Positions 1-10,614 of a DNA stretch of 64,000 bases are shown piece after piece (within the stretch, counting starts at the first letter, position 1; every line of letters begins with the position of its first letter). Origin of the DNA: Tritrichomonas musculus (taxonomy: Eukaryota; Parabasalia; Tritrichomonadida; Tritrichomonadidae). The translations under genes and the position numbers were made by a program. The stretch lies in the NCBI GenBank assembly GCA_039105265.1, contig JAPFFF010000001.1:5704001-5768000 (forward strand), read 5' to 3'. The notes below the pieces were generated by a model that ran no database searches, had not been told where the DNA came from, and saw only the letters and a program-made list of their open reading frames with translations.

Positions 1-2
1 GG

Positions 3-608
3 ACACCAAATGGATATAAATATGATTTGGTTGATACTTCTCTTTCTGCTGTTCAAAGTGGAATATCTTACATTGCTTATCAAGCTGCTGTAGAATCTCT
101 TGCTAAAGTGAGTAAAAAATTTAAAGAAATCAAAGAAGATCCAAGTCGTAAATCACAATTCATTGTTTATGTTGTTGGTGGCTCATTGGCGGCTTCATTT
201 GCAACTGGAATCAATTATCCAATTGAATGCATCCGTGATTTGAGGCATCATAAAAAAGAAGGAAAAATTGATTACAAATTAAATATGTCTTTTAAGAATG
301 CTAGGAAATGGTACGCTGATCGTGTATTTGGGTACATTGGATTTGCTACTTCAATGGGAAATATCAATCCTCATCTTAAACAACCAAGAAGTAGCATTCA
401 TAAATGGTATCAATCACAACTTCTCATTCAAATGTCTCATCTGAATGGAATTTTAACTGCTTATCCTTACCAATACATGCGTTATGGCGTTGCTTTTGTT
501 CCTTATATGAAAAACTATATGAAATCAGTTGGAAGGAAAATAATATCATCTGATCTTTCTAATTATTTCAAACGAGAAATATCAGGAATACCATTCATGC
601 AAATTTAA
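3..608 (+). CDS. 3' part of a possible mitochondrial-carrier-like membrane protein
   Basis: The reading frame is open to the left edge, so the true start lies outside the window and about 200 residues are visible. Two segments match the mitochondrial carrier signature PxD/ExxR/K or its degenerate form: PIECIR after a small-residue-rich stretch (GGSLAASFATGINY), and PYQYMR near the end. Carriers of this family exchange metabolites across the inner membrane of mitochondria or hydrogenosomes. The rest of the sequence is divergent, and the glycine pattern after each signature is weak. It could therefore be a remote carrier relative (MTCH-like) or an unrelated membrane protein. It ends in TAA about 450 bp before the converging MATE gene. 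Confidence 0.35.
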   Translation, partial: TPNGYKYDLVDTSLSAVQSGISYIAYQAAVESLAKVSKKFKEIKEDPSRKSQFIVYVVGGSLAASFATGINYPIECIRDLRHHKKEGKIDYKLNMSFKNARKWYADRVFGYIGFATSMGNINPHLKQPRSSIHKWYQSQLLIQMSHLNGILTAYPYQYMRYGVAFVPYMKNYMKSVGRKIISSDLSNYFKREISGIPFMQI

Positions 609-1055
609 ATTTAACAAGTGTAAATAAAAACGGAATAACGCGAACCATTTTTTCTTTTTTACTGAAAATGTTTTTTATCGTTATTCTAATAACTTTTTCA
701 ATGAATAAACTATTCAAAAATTATAAAATATTTCATTGATTTAAAAAAAAATCAATTAAACTTATCGACAATCTAGCATCTTAATTTCTCCTTCCAATTA
801 TATACGAAATCCAGCAAAATTGAGAACTTTTTGATTGTGAAAATATAAGAAAATCACAGCTCTAAAACAAATTCTTTTATAAGTGATATTCTTTTTACAA
901 AACCACTTTTTTTGAATAAAAATAACAAGCAAAAAAATGCTAATAACTTTTTATGAGAAAAAAGTTATTCAAAAAGTGTTAATTGAAAGGAATTTTCAAA
1001 ATATTAAACAAATCAATGAAAAATTTTTTTAATATAAAACCAACAATATTAAACA
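609..1055. other. AT-rich intergenic spacer with a hairpin
   Basis: This is the spacer between two converging genes. It holds a simple hairpin with AATAACTTTTT at 942-952 pairing with AAAAAGTTATT at 959-969, a candidate transcript 3'-end structure. No coding signal was seen. Confidence 0.4.
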
Positions 1056-2540
1056 TCAAGCTCTGTAATTAAGACCGAATTCATACAGATCTTTGTCGAC
1101 GAGAATGGATGTATCATCATGCACTTTGATCTCCTTTCTCAAGTTATGAATTGTGCCTGCGGACAGCGAAACAGACAAGATGAGCAGCAAGATGTCGCTG
1201 ATGTTGTACGTCATGTACACTTTCTCAGGCTGATTTGTGTATCTAATTGAGAGCACATACGAGAAGAAGATCAAAAAGAAAGCCTCAATGAACGATAGAA
1301 ATGAAGCTCGGAGCGGTTTGCCGATACAAAGGTGAAGTGTTTTACACATCACGTTAATTGAAGAGAACCAATTCGTATAGAATGGAATTTTCAATATTTT
1401 TTTAGAAAAGGCGATGTCAATCGATGAGTCGAGGTAGATGCTTGAAATCAGGTTCGGCTCGATGATCATGAAGCAAGAGAAGACTGCGTCAAACAGAACC
1501 GATATCAAAATGGCAAAACCGAAACATTTCAATAGTCTTCTATTGTCGTGGGCACCGTAATCAAAAGTGCCAACGGTTAAAAAACCGATACTAACCGCCA
1601 AAGAAACAGAAGATCCCAATGAATCAACTTTAACATAAATTGACTGTATACCCGCTAAACTATCCACTTTTTCTGGGGATTTGACGGTTGACAATAGAAA
1701 CCGCATGAAAAATATGGGAGGTGTCACATTACACAAAAAACTGACAACTGACGATAGAGCATTTTTTAAGGTTTGAAAGGTGGCCGTTAAAACCGGTAAC
1801 GGATATGTTGAAAAATTGACACTATAACCGAATTTATTTGAATATATCATGATGAATAAAATAAGGCCAATTAAGGCTTGTGAAATTGACCATTGAAGTG
1901 AAATGAATGTGATGTCAATTTTGAATACAAATAGAAAAAGTGGAGTCAATAAGACAACTTGAAAAATTGACTGGATAATATGAAGGAGACCGTTTAAAAA
2001 TGATCGTCCAACAGACTGTAAAAAAGAACATGAAATATTGAATAGAAATATAAATGGTGAGGATGAAAACGTAATCAGAACTAGAGAAAAACAATGACTC
2101 AGCATGTTTTCTGGACATTTCATAAATTTTAATAAAGGATATATTAGAAATTGTAAAAACGGTAATGATAAGATAAGAAAAATAATTCCTAATTTAGTAA
2201 CGTCTGTAAAAAATTGAACTGCATCTTTTTTTCGACTTTCTCCAATAAATCTGCCTAATCTGGTTGAAATTGCTGTAGAAAAATATGTAATTATAATAAT
2301 AATTGCTGATGAACAAAAATTACTAAAACCTTGAAGTTGAACTGGCTTAATAGGACTGCTTTGTGAAAATCTTTTAGTTAAAAAAAATAATTCAACAAAA
2401 TCCATAACTTTTGTTATAACTAACATTACAAGAGGCCCAAAACTCATTGAAATCAAAGTAATAAATGCCGAATGCTTTTGAAATCTCGCTTTACTTTGAT
2501 CAACTGAATAAAATGATCCAAAGATGCTTTCATCTATCAT
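1056..2540 (-). CDS. MATE-family efflux transporter
   Basis: A 494-residue protein with about 12 hydrophobic segments, the usual size for the MATE (multidrug and toxin extrusion) family. These cation-coupled antiporters export organic cations and drugs across the plasma or vacuolar membrane. The first third fits the MatE pattern: SFGPLVMLVITKVMDFVELFF in helix 1, then a hydrophobic helix, then STRLGRFIGESRKKDA, which matches the conserved A.iA.a.g.g..d loop leading into helix 3. The second half repeats the arrangement (SSVVSFLCNVTPPIFFMRF, then a loop and further helices). The soluble C-terminal tail is short. The start ATG at 2540 is the only good candidate and follows a non-coding AT-rich stretch. 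The protein is divergent, so the transported substrate cannot be told from sequence. Trichomonads carry many such paralogues. Confidence 0.75.
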   Translation of the reverse strand: MIDESIFGSFYSVDQSKARFQKHSAFITLISMSFGPLVMLVITKVMDFVELFFLTKRFSQSSPIKPVQLQGFSNFCSSAIIIIITYFSTAISTRLGRFIGESRKKDAVQFFTDVTKLGIIFLILSLPFLQFLIYPLLKFMKCPENMLSHCFSLVLITFSSSPFIFLFNISCSFLQSVGRSFLNGLLHIIQSIFQVVLLTPLFLFVFKIDITFISLQWSISQALIGLILFIMIYSNKFGYSVNFSTYPLPVLTATFQTLKNALSSVVSFLCNVTPPIFFMRFLLSTVKSPEKVDSLAGIQSIYVKVDSLGSSVSLAVSIGFLTVGTFDYGAHDNRRLLKCFGFAILISVLFDAVFSCFMIIEPNLISSIYLDSSIDIAFSKKILKIPFYTNWFSSINVMCKTLHLCIGKPLRASFLSFIEAFFLIFFSYVLSIRYTNQPEKVYMTYNISDILLLILSVSLSAGTIHNLRKEIKVHDDTSILVDKDLYEFGLNYRA

Positions 2541-2999
2541 TTGAAATTCAATTGAATTCTAATTTTATTTTAAGTATTAAAAAAAAAAAAAAAGATTTAT
2601 TCTAAAAGATTACATAGAGATTTAAAAAAATTCAACATATATAATTTATTTATATATTATTTAATTTAATAATTTTAAATAATTTCCAATATGATTTTAT
2701 AATAGTTCAATAAGTGCATTTTTATTTTGGCCAAAAATATTGAAATTGAAAAGAATTATTTCAATTAGGGTTTTCATAAACCGTTTTATTTATTCAATAT
2801 TGAAAATTATATTCAATTTTTTGAGGGAAAAGTTTATATCATATATATCAAGATATATCTCAAGATAAATAAAAGAAGAAAAACAAATTCATATGTGCCA
2901 ATATATTCTTCAATAAAAAATTGAATTGATTTGTTATGAATTCTATAAAGATCATTAATCAATAGTCTCAATAATTAGATTTTATTTAATTTAATTAGA
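2541..2999. other. AT-rich spacer
   Basis: Upstream region of the MATE gene. It holds a run of A at 2580-2594 and otherwise no coding or repeat signal that I can see. Confidence 0.4.
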
Positions 3000-3580
3000 T
3001 TTCTTACAAATTGGGGAGTTGTGCTTTTCAAAATGCAACAACCTTCAAACAGATGAATTTTTTCCACAATCAGAACCCAAAACTTTAGGAAAAGGCGCAT
3101 TTTCTTAAGATTCCTTCCCATTTAAGCAAACTCAGCCACAGTTTATTTTTTTATTGCGCCAAACTTGCGTCAAATCAATTTTCATTTGATTTAGAACTAA
3201 AGATAATTGGCAGCGAGTCATTTTCACCTTATGATAATTCAATTGGAGCCATTAACTTTTTTTCGTGTAAGAAAATTCAATCAATTGAATTCAGAACTTT
3301 GTCTGATTGGATACAATTTATTTTACAAGACTTCGTTGAACTTTATTTCATTTCCTGCCAGTGTTGAAGTGATAGAATTTTTTTTTTTGAGACGAAAACG
3401 GTTGAATTTTCAAATGATTCAAAGTTCCATTCAATTTGAGATAGCACATTTACATCGTCTGATGTCGAACAATCATCTATTCCATTGAGCGTCACTCACA
3501 TCGACAAATCTGTATTCGCATACTGTTCGAATTTGAGATCCGTTCATTTCAATGATGAAATCATGCTTTGTTCTTGGTTT
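3000..3580 (+). pseudogene. BspA-like leucine-rich repeat surface protein, broken
   Basis: Translated pieces in different frames read as BspA-type (LRR_5) repeats: CAFQNATTFKQM near 3022, FLKIPSHLSKLSHS near 3095, LELKIIGSESFSPYDNSI near 3190, and SVTHIDKSVFAYCSNLRSVHF at 3488-3550. These match the 23-residue IPSSVTSIGDSAFxxCxxL pattern of trichomonad surface proteins, which mediate adhesion. Stops and frame changes separate the pieces, and no start remains. The right end is cut by the TTAA-flanked element at 3584-4164. The 93-residue ORF at 3207-3488 is only one frame of this relic. Confidence 0.7.
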
Positions 3581-3583
3581 AAG

Positions 3584-4164
3584 GGCGAGGGTCAAAAAAA
3601 AAGCTTTCTGTTACATTAAACTTCACATTATATAGATTCAAAATTATATAGGTTTTATATGTTAATTTTGCTTCTACACAGAGTTGTGATTCATTTTAAA
3701 TCCACTTTTTCAATACTTTTCAAAACTTTTTCAATGTTTTTAAAAATGAAGTTAAGCTAAATCAATATAAGATATCTCGTTGTATTTTATGTATAATTAT
3801 TTTTGGAAGCAATTAAAAAAGATCATAACAGAAGCATTTTTTGAATTTTTTTCTTTGCAGCAAATATCTTTTTTATATTTGAAGTATAATTATCATAATT
3901 TTGTATTTAAGCATATGCATTGTTTTAATTATTATAAATATTGTTATATTTTATAAAATAGATTCCAAAAAATTAAGAAGATATTGAAAAACAAATTCTT
4001 TATTGTAAGCGGTTTTTTAAAATTGAGAGGAATTCCCATTGAATTAGTAAAACTTTTTGATATATGTTTTGTATATATATTTAGTCATAAAATATAATAT
4101 TTATTTATTTTTATAATTTTCAGCTAATAAAAATTATTTTTTTTTTTCAGTTTGACCCTCACCC
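3584..4164. mobile_element. MITE-like element with TTAA target duplication
   Basis: Left end GGGCGAGGGTCAAA (3584-3597) is the inverted repeat of the right end TTTGACCCTCACCC (4151-4164), with one mismatch in 14. Both ends are flanked directly by TTAA (3580-3583 and 4165-4168), the target duplication of piggyBac-like transposons. The 581-bp interior is AT-rich and has no ORF, so this would be a non-autonomous copy. It sits at the end of the BspA relic. A second TTAA-flanked element with GGGCG ends lies at 58124-58480. Confidence 0.6.
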
Positions 4165-4203
4165 TTAATTGTTATTGTTTTTTAGTTTACTAATAAAATT
4201 CAG

Positions 4204-4340
4204 GGTAGACTTCAAAAAGGACGAAACCGCATACCTTTTACAACATTCAAATTTGAAGGAATCAATCAAAAATTTCTATGCGTTTTCACAAAATTGAATG
4301 TTGTAAAAAGTATGCGGTTTCGTCCTTTTTAAAATCTATC
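4204..4340. mobile_element. Hairpin MITE with 8-bp target duplication
   Basis: Arms at 4206-4250 and 4294-4338 are 45 bp each with three mismatches, separated by a 43-bp loop. All three mismatches are C/T, so the transcript could still pair through G-U. The direct repeat AAATTCAG flanks it at 4196-4203 and 4341-4348. An 8-bp duplication is typical of hAT and some Mutator-type transposons. The element is 137 bp and non-coding. Confidence 0.6.
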
Positions 4341-4403
4341 AAATTCAGATTTTGATAAAATCATATTTGTTTAAATCAACAAAATCAAAAATGTAAAAGA
4401 AGA

Positions 4404-4800
4404 ATGAAAGTTCTTTATTATTCTGTTGTTTGTTTTCTGTTTTCAGAAAAAGAAAGTAAAGAATACAAACCGACCATTTTGAAATATTACAACTTCCAAT
4501 ATATTGTTAATGAAATGATCAACATTGATTTTTTTAAATATTTATGCAAATACGATTACTCAACTTTTGTTAATATACTTTTAGAATCTAGTGAGAACGA
4601 CTCAAAATTAGAACAATTTTTAAATTATCATGAAATTCTATTTATATTAATTAATTACATTTTTTTTATTTTTTATAGACTTTAACAATTTTGCATTACA
4701 GTGTGCATCAAGAAAAGGTAATTTGGAAATTGCAAAACTTTTAATAGAAAAAAAGCAGATATTAATTTTGCAGTTGTTTTTGTTCATGCTCATTTATGCT
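4404..4800 (+). pseudogene. Ankyrin-repeat protein fragment, broken
   Basis: An open frame of 93 codons (4404-4685) contains YLCKYDYSTFVNILLES, a segment typical of trichomonad ankyrin proteins. In another frame, 4678-4765 reads DFNNFALQCASRKGNLEIAKLLIEKK, a clear ankyrin repeat. One more frame shift then leads to ADINFA, the usual end of the repeat. Between the two parts lies a hydrophobic, AT-rich stretch like the spacers seen between ankyrin modules at 58.8-60.4 kb. I treat it as a relic; an undetected intron is the alternative. Confidence 0.55.
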
Positions 4801-6162
4801 ATTATAATTATATATTTAAATTACAGTAGTGAATTTAATATGGTAACGGTATTTTTTATGGTAACACTTTTTTTTAGTAAAATTTTTTTTAAAAAAATAT
4901 AAATTTCAATTTTTCTCGATATATATGATATTTATTTAAGAACAAAGTATATCAATATATTCAGCAATACACATATAATATGCCTCACAAATGAATTGAT
5001 GCATAGCATTTAAAAAGAAATTTTTTTTTCAACATTGAAAAGAAAAAATAAATTCAATTTTTTTCCATCTCTACCAGAGTTTTTGCAAATTTATTTATTT
5101 ATTTAACTTATAATAGATATGATGTTTAATATATGCCTATTATTTTTCTTTTAATCTAAATTGTAGCTTCAAAAATATTATTTTTTTAAAAAATCGAAAT
5201 TGTTAATCATATTTCGATTTTTCTCAAAAATGTTAGCATAAAGAGTTATAATTTTACTTTTGTTTATTATGCAATAATATATATAGAAGCGATATATATG
5301 ATTCAATATGGAAACAATAATCCAAATAATCCGATATTTCGATTTTATTTTTTCATCTTCAGCAATAGAAAAAATGCTAAAATTTCAATTTTTGGTTCGA
5401 ATGCTATATTTGTTTATATCAACTATTAAGTGCTTAACATATTGATATATTTCATTTATTACCAAAGTCTTTGTATCTAAAGAAAAAAAAATAAATAAAA
5501 AATTTTAAAAAATTTTTAAAATTTCCCGATCACATTTAAATCCATTTTCACATTTGAATCCTTTTCTGTAATATATACATTATATACCAAAATAATAATT
5601 TTTTCAAATAATTAAAAAATATTCAGTAATTAAAAATTCGATATCATATAAGAAATCAAAAACTAGACAAATTGAAAAGATACCTGATAATATATTGTAA
5701 ACATATTAATCTAAATAAATAAAGCATCTTCTACTCTTTTTATTTTTTTTAAATCCATAAATCTATCCAAAGAATTTTCAAATAAAACGCCACATTTTAT
5801 TTTTGCAATGCTTTACTCATTTTTAGATGTTTTACATAGATTATAAACATATACATTATATGTATAAGTTGGAATTGATAATGAAAACATCAAAATATTG
5901 AATAGAACACTTTTTTTAAACAAGTTCTCATCGGTTGTACCAAAATTTGTGAGATCAAGGCCATAATTTTTCTTATATTTTTTGAAAGAAAGTAAAAAAC
6001 GATAATACATATTAATCAAATTCTTTAATATATTCCACTAATAAGGTGATTAACAAGATTAAAACATAATGCATGCATACATTATATCAATTCACAATTG
6101 TTTTATAACATGAAATAATAATAATTATAATAAAAACACAGCACAATGGTTTATTCACATTA
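4801..6162. other. AT-rich spacer
   Basis: About 1.4 kb of AT-rich DNA with many short homopolymer runs. A 68-codon minus-strand frame at 5813-6019 has no domain and no coding bias, so I do not call it a gene. Nothing else can be supported. Confidence 0.35.
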
Positions 6163-6164
6163 TA

Positions 6165-6308
6165 AACTGGTTTTCATTTTTGCATACAACTCAATTTTCA
6201 ATTTATCATTGAAAACTTATAATTATTTATTTCAAAATTGAGTTGATTATTTTCATTTTTCAATACTATTCAGAAAAATTGAGTTGTATGCAAAAATGAC
6301 TCGCAGTT
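6165..6308. mobile_element. Hairpin MITE with TA target site
   Basis: Inverted arms of about 36 bp share the core TTTTTGCATACAACTCAATT (left arm from 6165, right arm ending at 6308). The outer ends read AACTG and CAGTT, flanked by TA at 6163-6164 and 6309-6310, as in Tc1/mariner elements. The mismatches cluster just inside the outer ends. The interior is non-coding. Confidence 0.5.
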
Positions 6309-6310
6309 TA

Positions 6311-7156
6311 AATATTTTGAATAAGAATGAGTGGTTGTACCAAGTTATAGAATATTTGAAAGTAGATTAAATGCAAACATTTGAGTTGCTCTCAAATTTT
6401 TGTATAACCGTTGAGAAGTAGTTTGTTCATGGACATTTAATCATATGATTTTATGATAAAATTTTCATATAAGAAATCAAAAATTTAATCCAAATATTCA
6501 TTAATTATATCCACCAAGTAGCAATTCTTTTTTGCTAAGCAATTAAATATCTTTCCTAATACAATTCAAATTATACATGTAACCAATTAAATACAACTTA
6601 TATGCATTAATAATGGAACATACTGCATTAAAAAATGATGAATATTAACAATACTTTTATATTATAATCTATTATTGCAGTAATATGCATATTTGTGGAT
6701 AATAATAATATTAATTATCTAACATAGTAACTTGTGTTCATATAACATAAAATAAATTACTTAAATAATCAATAAAGTAGGTTTTCAATCAAATTGATTG
6801 AATCAAATGCTTAATAAAAAAATTAGAATATAAGGAAAAAATTATGGTTAAATTAAATATTTAAATTATTTAACATTTAAATAAAGATATTATACATAAA
6901 AAATAAGTTAAATAACGAGATATTGACAATATAAAAAAGAATTATTTTGAATAGTTTACAAATTAAATTTTCTGATGATAAAAACGTTATATTCAATATA
7001 AAATCTTTAATTATATCATTAAATATTTCATAATATACTATATTTCGTTTCTAATTAATATTAGTATTAATGATTAAAATCTAAATTAAAAAATAATATA
7101 TTTTACTTGTTCTCTTGTTTTGAGAAAAATTATTTTATAAACCGTCTTTTTTTAAA
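6311..7156. other. AT-rich spacer upstream of kinase gene
   Basis: No gene, tRNA or long repeat seen. It presumably contains the promoter of the kinase at 7157, but no element can be pinned down. Confidence 0.35.
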
Positions 7157-8101
7157 ATGAGTGATTCTACAAGGTTCAATGAACAATATGATGAATTAGA
7201 AAAGCTGGGAAATGGCGCATTTTCAACAGTTTATAGAGGTAAAGACATGGCAACAGGAAAACTTGTTGCTATAAAAGTAATTGAAAAAACAAGTTGCGAC
7301 TATTCTTCATTTAAAAACGAATTTTTAATTCAGCGAGAATTCGAATCACCATACATCATTGATCTTTATTCATATTTTGAAGATGATGACAATTTTTATA
7401 TGGTAATGGAATACGCAAATGCTGGCGCATTATTTGATATTATTAACCAGACAACGTATTCAGAAAATGATGCAGCAACAATTATTCAACAAGTTTTAAT
7501 TGGTCTCAAAGTTTTACACGATAATAAAATAATTCATGGAGACTTAAAACCGGAAAACATTTTATTGTCAATCGATGACGAAACTGATGAATATACAGCC
7601 AAAATTTCAGATTTTGGATTAGCAAGCATCTTTACGGGTGAAAAGAAAGATCTCTTTCAAGGAACAATGACATTTGAAGCCCCTGAGATTATAGAGCGAA
7701 AACCATATGATCCATCAATTGACATGTGGAGTCTTGGTGTTATAATATATATTCTTTTGAGCGGTGATTATCCTTTCGAATCTGAAGATGAACACCAATT
7801 GATGAAAAAAATAGGATCTGGTGATTATGACTTTTCTTCTTATAAATGGGATGATATAAGCGATGAAGGTAAAGATTTTATTTCACAGTTGTTGCAAGTT
7901 AACCCAAAAAATCGAATCACAATTGAAAATGCATTGAAACATCCCTGGATAACAGGAAATGCTCCAAAAGTAGAGCTTTCTGATTTAAGAACTCATTTGA
8001 AAAAGTTCAATTTACAGAGAAAACTAAAGAGAGTTACAAATACCGCAAAATCAGGATTATTACTGAAGAAAATTTCCCAAAAGAAAATTTCAAAAGCATA
8101 A
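7157..8101 (+). CDS. Ser/Thr protein kinase, CaMK-like
   Basis: A complete 314-residue protein kinase. The glycine loop GNGAFSTV is at residues 18-25, the ATP-binding lysine is K40 in VAIK, and helix C has a Glu in the EFLIQRE region. The catalytic loop HGDLKPEN (127-134), DFG (152-154) and APE (175-177) are all present. HGD in place of HRD, together with the short insert before DFG (LLSIDDETDEYTAKISDFGLA), is usual in calcium/calmodulin-dependent kinases. The activation segment reads GTMTFEAPE instead of the common GTPxYxAPE. The subdomain XI arginine (NPKNRIT) is conserved. About 55 residues follow the kinase domain and end in a strongly basic tail (LQRKLKRV...KISQKKISKA). No calmodulin site is evident. 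It likely phosphorylates proteins in the cytosol; the substrate is unknown. Confidence 0.9.
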   Translation: MSDSTRFNEQYDELEKLGNGAFSTVYRGKDMATGKLVAIKVIEKTSCDYSSFKNEFLIQREFESPYIIDLYSYFEDDDNFYMVMEYANAGALFDIINQTTYSENDAATIIQQVLIGLKVLHDNKIIHGDLKPENILLSIDDETDEYTAKISDFGLASIFTGEKKDLFQGTMTFEAPEIIERKPYDPSIDMWSLGVIIYILLSGDYPFESEDEHQLMKKIGSGDYDFSSYKWDDISDEGKDFISQLLQVNPKNRITIENALKHPWITGNAPKVELSDLRTHLKKFNLQRKLKRVTNTAKSGLLLKKISQKKISKA

Positions 8102-8243
8102 AAATCTCAGAAATCATAACTTTTATATTTAATATCAAGAAATCTATAACTTTTTACGAACTAAAATTATAATATTAAAAAAATTAAATAATTTGACACA
8201 TAATTTTTTTTATTAAGAGAGGAGAATAGAGAAAAAAAATATA

Positions 8244-9176
8244 TTAAACAGACCGTTGATCAAGTGTAACTCCTTGAGGAAGACAAATACTAATTAACTT
8301 AGGTGGAACATCTGCAAAATAAGGATGACTTAAAGCAGCTTTTGCAGAAAGTCTTTTTGATGGATTAACTTGCAAAAGTTTGTCGAGTAAATCTATTAAT
8401 AAAGGATCATTAGTTCCAACAACTTCACCAAGATTCTTGGCTGGAAATATAGGAAAATTAGCTGAATAATTTGGTAATTTTGTGAATTCTGGCCATGTGA
8501 TGGCATCAGGCGTTCCTTTGACTCTAAAAATATGGAATAACTCATCAATTTCTGAATCACCATCAAAAAGAACTTTTCCATGAATCATTTCTGCTATAAT
8601 GCATCCTGCTCCCCAAACATCTATTGAAATGTCGTAATCAGGTGAGCCAAGCAAAAGTTCAGGTGGACGATACCATAATGTAACAACTTCGTGCGTATAT
8701 CGGCGATTATGCAAAGAAAATAATCTTGCTAATCCAAAATCGCATATCTTCAGAAAACCACTTTTGTTAATTAATAAATTCTGAGGTTTCATATCTCTAT
8801 GCATCATTCGATTGCTGTGAAGATAACAAATTCCACAAAGAAGCTGAAATGCGTATGACTTAAGAAGAGCTGGCTCAAGGCCAGAATGAGTTAAATTTAA
8901 ATATTTTCGAAGATCAAAATTTAAATATTCGGATACAATAGTCAAAGATCCTTTTGTACATATAATATCTCTAACTGATAAAATATTTGGATGATTTAAA
9001 TTACGAAGGAGAGCTGCTTCACGCATTGCCGTAACTGGAATTCCTTCTTCTTCTTGCTCAAGCCGCATTTGTTTCAAAGCAACTACTTCATTTGTATTAT
9101 TGTCAATTGCCCGATAAACTACTCCATATGTTCCTTCACCTAATTTTTCGTTCTTTGTGTAATCTTCAAGAGACAT
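8244..9176 (-). CDS. Cyclin-dependent kinase (CDK1/2-like)
   Basis: 310 residues, the standard length for a minimal CDK. The glycine loop GEGTYGVV (13-20), K35 in VALK, HRDMKPQN (126-133), DFG (146-148) and WYRPPELLLG are all present. Thr161 in RYTHEVVTLWYRPPE aligns with the activating T-loop threonine of CDK2. The cyclin-binding helix reads PVTAMRE instead of PSTAIRE, preceded by an acidic EQEEEGI. The threonine-tyrosine pair in the glycine loop, the Wee1-type regulatory site of CDK1, is retained. Together these point to a cyclin-dependent cell-cycle or transcriptional kinase that partners a cyclin in the nucleus. Trichomonads have several CDK paralogues, so the exact orthologue is uncertain. 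It converges with the kinase gene at 7157-8101. Confidence 0.9.
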   Translation of the reverse strand: MSLEDYTKNEKLGEGTYGVVYRAIDNNTNEVVALKQMRLEQEEEGIPVTAMREAALLRNLNHPNILSVRDIICTKGSLTIVSEYLNFDLRKYLNLTHSGLEPALLKSYAFQLLCGICYLHSNRMMHRDMKPQNLLINKSGFLKICDFGLARLFSLHNRRYTHEVVTLWYRPPELLLGSPDYDISIDVWGAGCIIAEMIHGKVLFDGDSEIDELFHIFRVKGTPDAITWPEFTKLPNYSANFPIFPAKNLGEVVGTNDPLLIDLLDKLLQVNPSKRLSAKAALSHPYFADVPPKLISICLPQGVTLDQRSV

Positions 9177-10035
9177 TATCTGCTTCCGTTTAAATTTTTG
9201 TTTTGATTTTCAATTAAAATTTTTCCATTCAAAATACCCTCTCTCTGCTAAAATAACGTATTTGTCAAAAACATGAAGCCAAATTTTAAAAAAAACGCTA
9301 GAAACTTCCCAAACTTATATTTTTGTTTCATGATCATATGATTAAGAAAATATCTAAATTTGGTGGGAATTCTTGAGTTGGATTTTTTTTTATCATCATT
9401 TTTTTGAAATTTGAATTTAAAATAATTATATCCTATTATATATTATATTTACAGGTTATTTTATTTATTTCTTTAGTTTTTAACCATATATAATATACAT
9501 AAATATAATAATAATTAAGATATATTTATTATTCATCAGTGAATTAATGGAAAAAAATTATCACCATTATCCCTTTTTGCCTTATGACGTACTTGAAGAT
9601 TTTTTCATGTAAAGTATTGAAAAAGTTGCACTTTTACCATGTGCCGTAGTTAAAGAATTTGTGATGTGAAAAAGTAAAGGCTATAGTGAATCCATAACCA
9701 AAGGGATCCCTTTGGCTATTATGTTTTAGAATAGAGAATCCATAACCAAAAAATTGCGTTTTGTATTATTAATCTGATTAAATTGTAACAATTTTAGAAC
9801 ATTTACTTTTTCTATAGAAAGCCCATACGAATCATTATTGCTATAAAAATTTAAAATAAAGTGATTATCTCTTTTTCATTATTTATTAAATATATTTATA
9901 TGAACTATTTTCTCAGTTTAAAATTAAATTAATTAAATCAATAATTTCTTTTTAATGTTAATTACAAAACTTCTAGTACTATATTTCAAGATATTTATGT
10001 CAATTATCTTTGAAATATGACCGTTTACTTTTACA
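9177..10035. other. Spacer with palindrome and short direct repeat
   Basis: Shared upstream region of the divergent CDK and SVP26-like genes. It holds the perfect palindrome CCAAAGGGATCCCTTTGG at 9698-9715 and two copies of GAATCCATAACCAAA at 9688-9702 and 9736-9750. No gene seen. Confidence 0.45.
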
Positions 10036-10614
10036 ATGATATTGATTTTATTTTTAGAAGTAGTTGTCTCTTTCATCATTGCAATTTTGCTTTTATGCGC
10101 CTTATTATATTATAGTTCTACATTTGTTGAAGAAAGGATGACTTCATTCACCAAATTCTTAAAATATTTTAATGTTGTAATCCTTTCTTTATCCCTTTTA
10201 CTTCCGCTTTCAAACTTTCCGCTTTCAATTTTTGGATTGGTTTTCTTCAACAATTTAATGTGGACGCTTCTATTATTTAGAGGGTTTCCATTAACAAATT
10301 ATGTTCGACCAGAATTTTTCCTTGGTTTTATAACAACTGTATTTTCACATTTATTTTTAACGTTGTTCTTTCTCAAATCTCCTTCAAAATCTTTATTGAC
10401 TACCATTTCTTATTTCATTTTATACGTTTGGCTTATTCCAATTATGATTATTATCTCACTTTCAGCTGTTGAAGAAACATCCAATGTTCAAACATCAAAT
10501 ACCCAAGAAACAACTCCAAAGCCTAAAACTCAATCATTTATAAAGAAGTTCTTTGATAGAATGCTTCGGAAAGCAGAAGATATACTTCCTCATGCAGGCG
10601 ACAAGTTTGATTAA
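10036..10614 (+). CDS. SVP26/TEX261-family ER-Golgi membrane protein
   Basis: 192 residues with about five membrane segments. Several features fit the SVP26 (yeast) / TEX261 (animal) family: ALLYYSSTFVEE after the first helix (family: GLYYxSExVEE), the short FP motif followed by the third helix, and the late VWLIPIMIIISLSA (family: VWLIPxxLFxSLSA). The length is also right. Family members act as cargo receptors or adaptors that sort certain membrane enzymes into COPII vesicles and return them from the Golgi. The cytosolic tail is polar, rich in Thr and Gln, and then basic (KFFDRMLRKAED), as expected for a coat-binding tail. The call rests on three separate motifs in the right order. Confidence 0.75.
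   Translation: MILILFLEVVVSFIIAILLLCALLYYSSTFVEERMTSFTKFLKYFNVVILSLSLLLPLSNFPLSIFGLVFFNNLMWTLLLFRGFPLTNYVRPEFFLGFITTVFSHLFLTLFFLKSPSKSLLTTISYFILYVWLIPIMIIISLSAVEETSNVQTSNTQETTPKPKTQSFIKKFFDRMLRKAEDILPHAGDKFD

Noticed and set aside
5813-6019. 68-codon minus-strand ORF
   Set aside because: AT-rich, no domain, no coding bias, inside a spacer.
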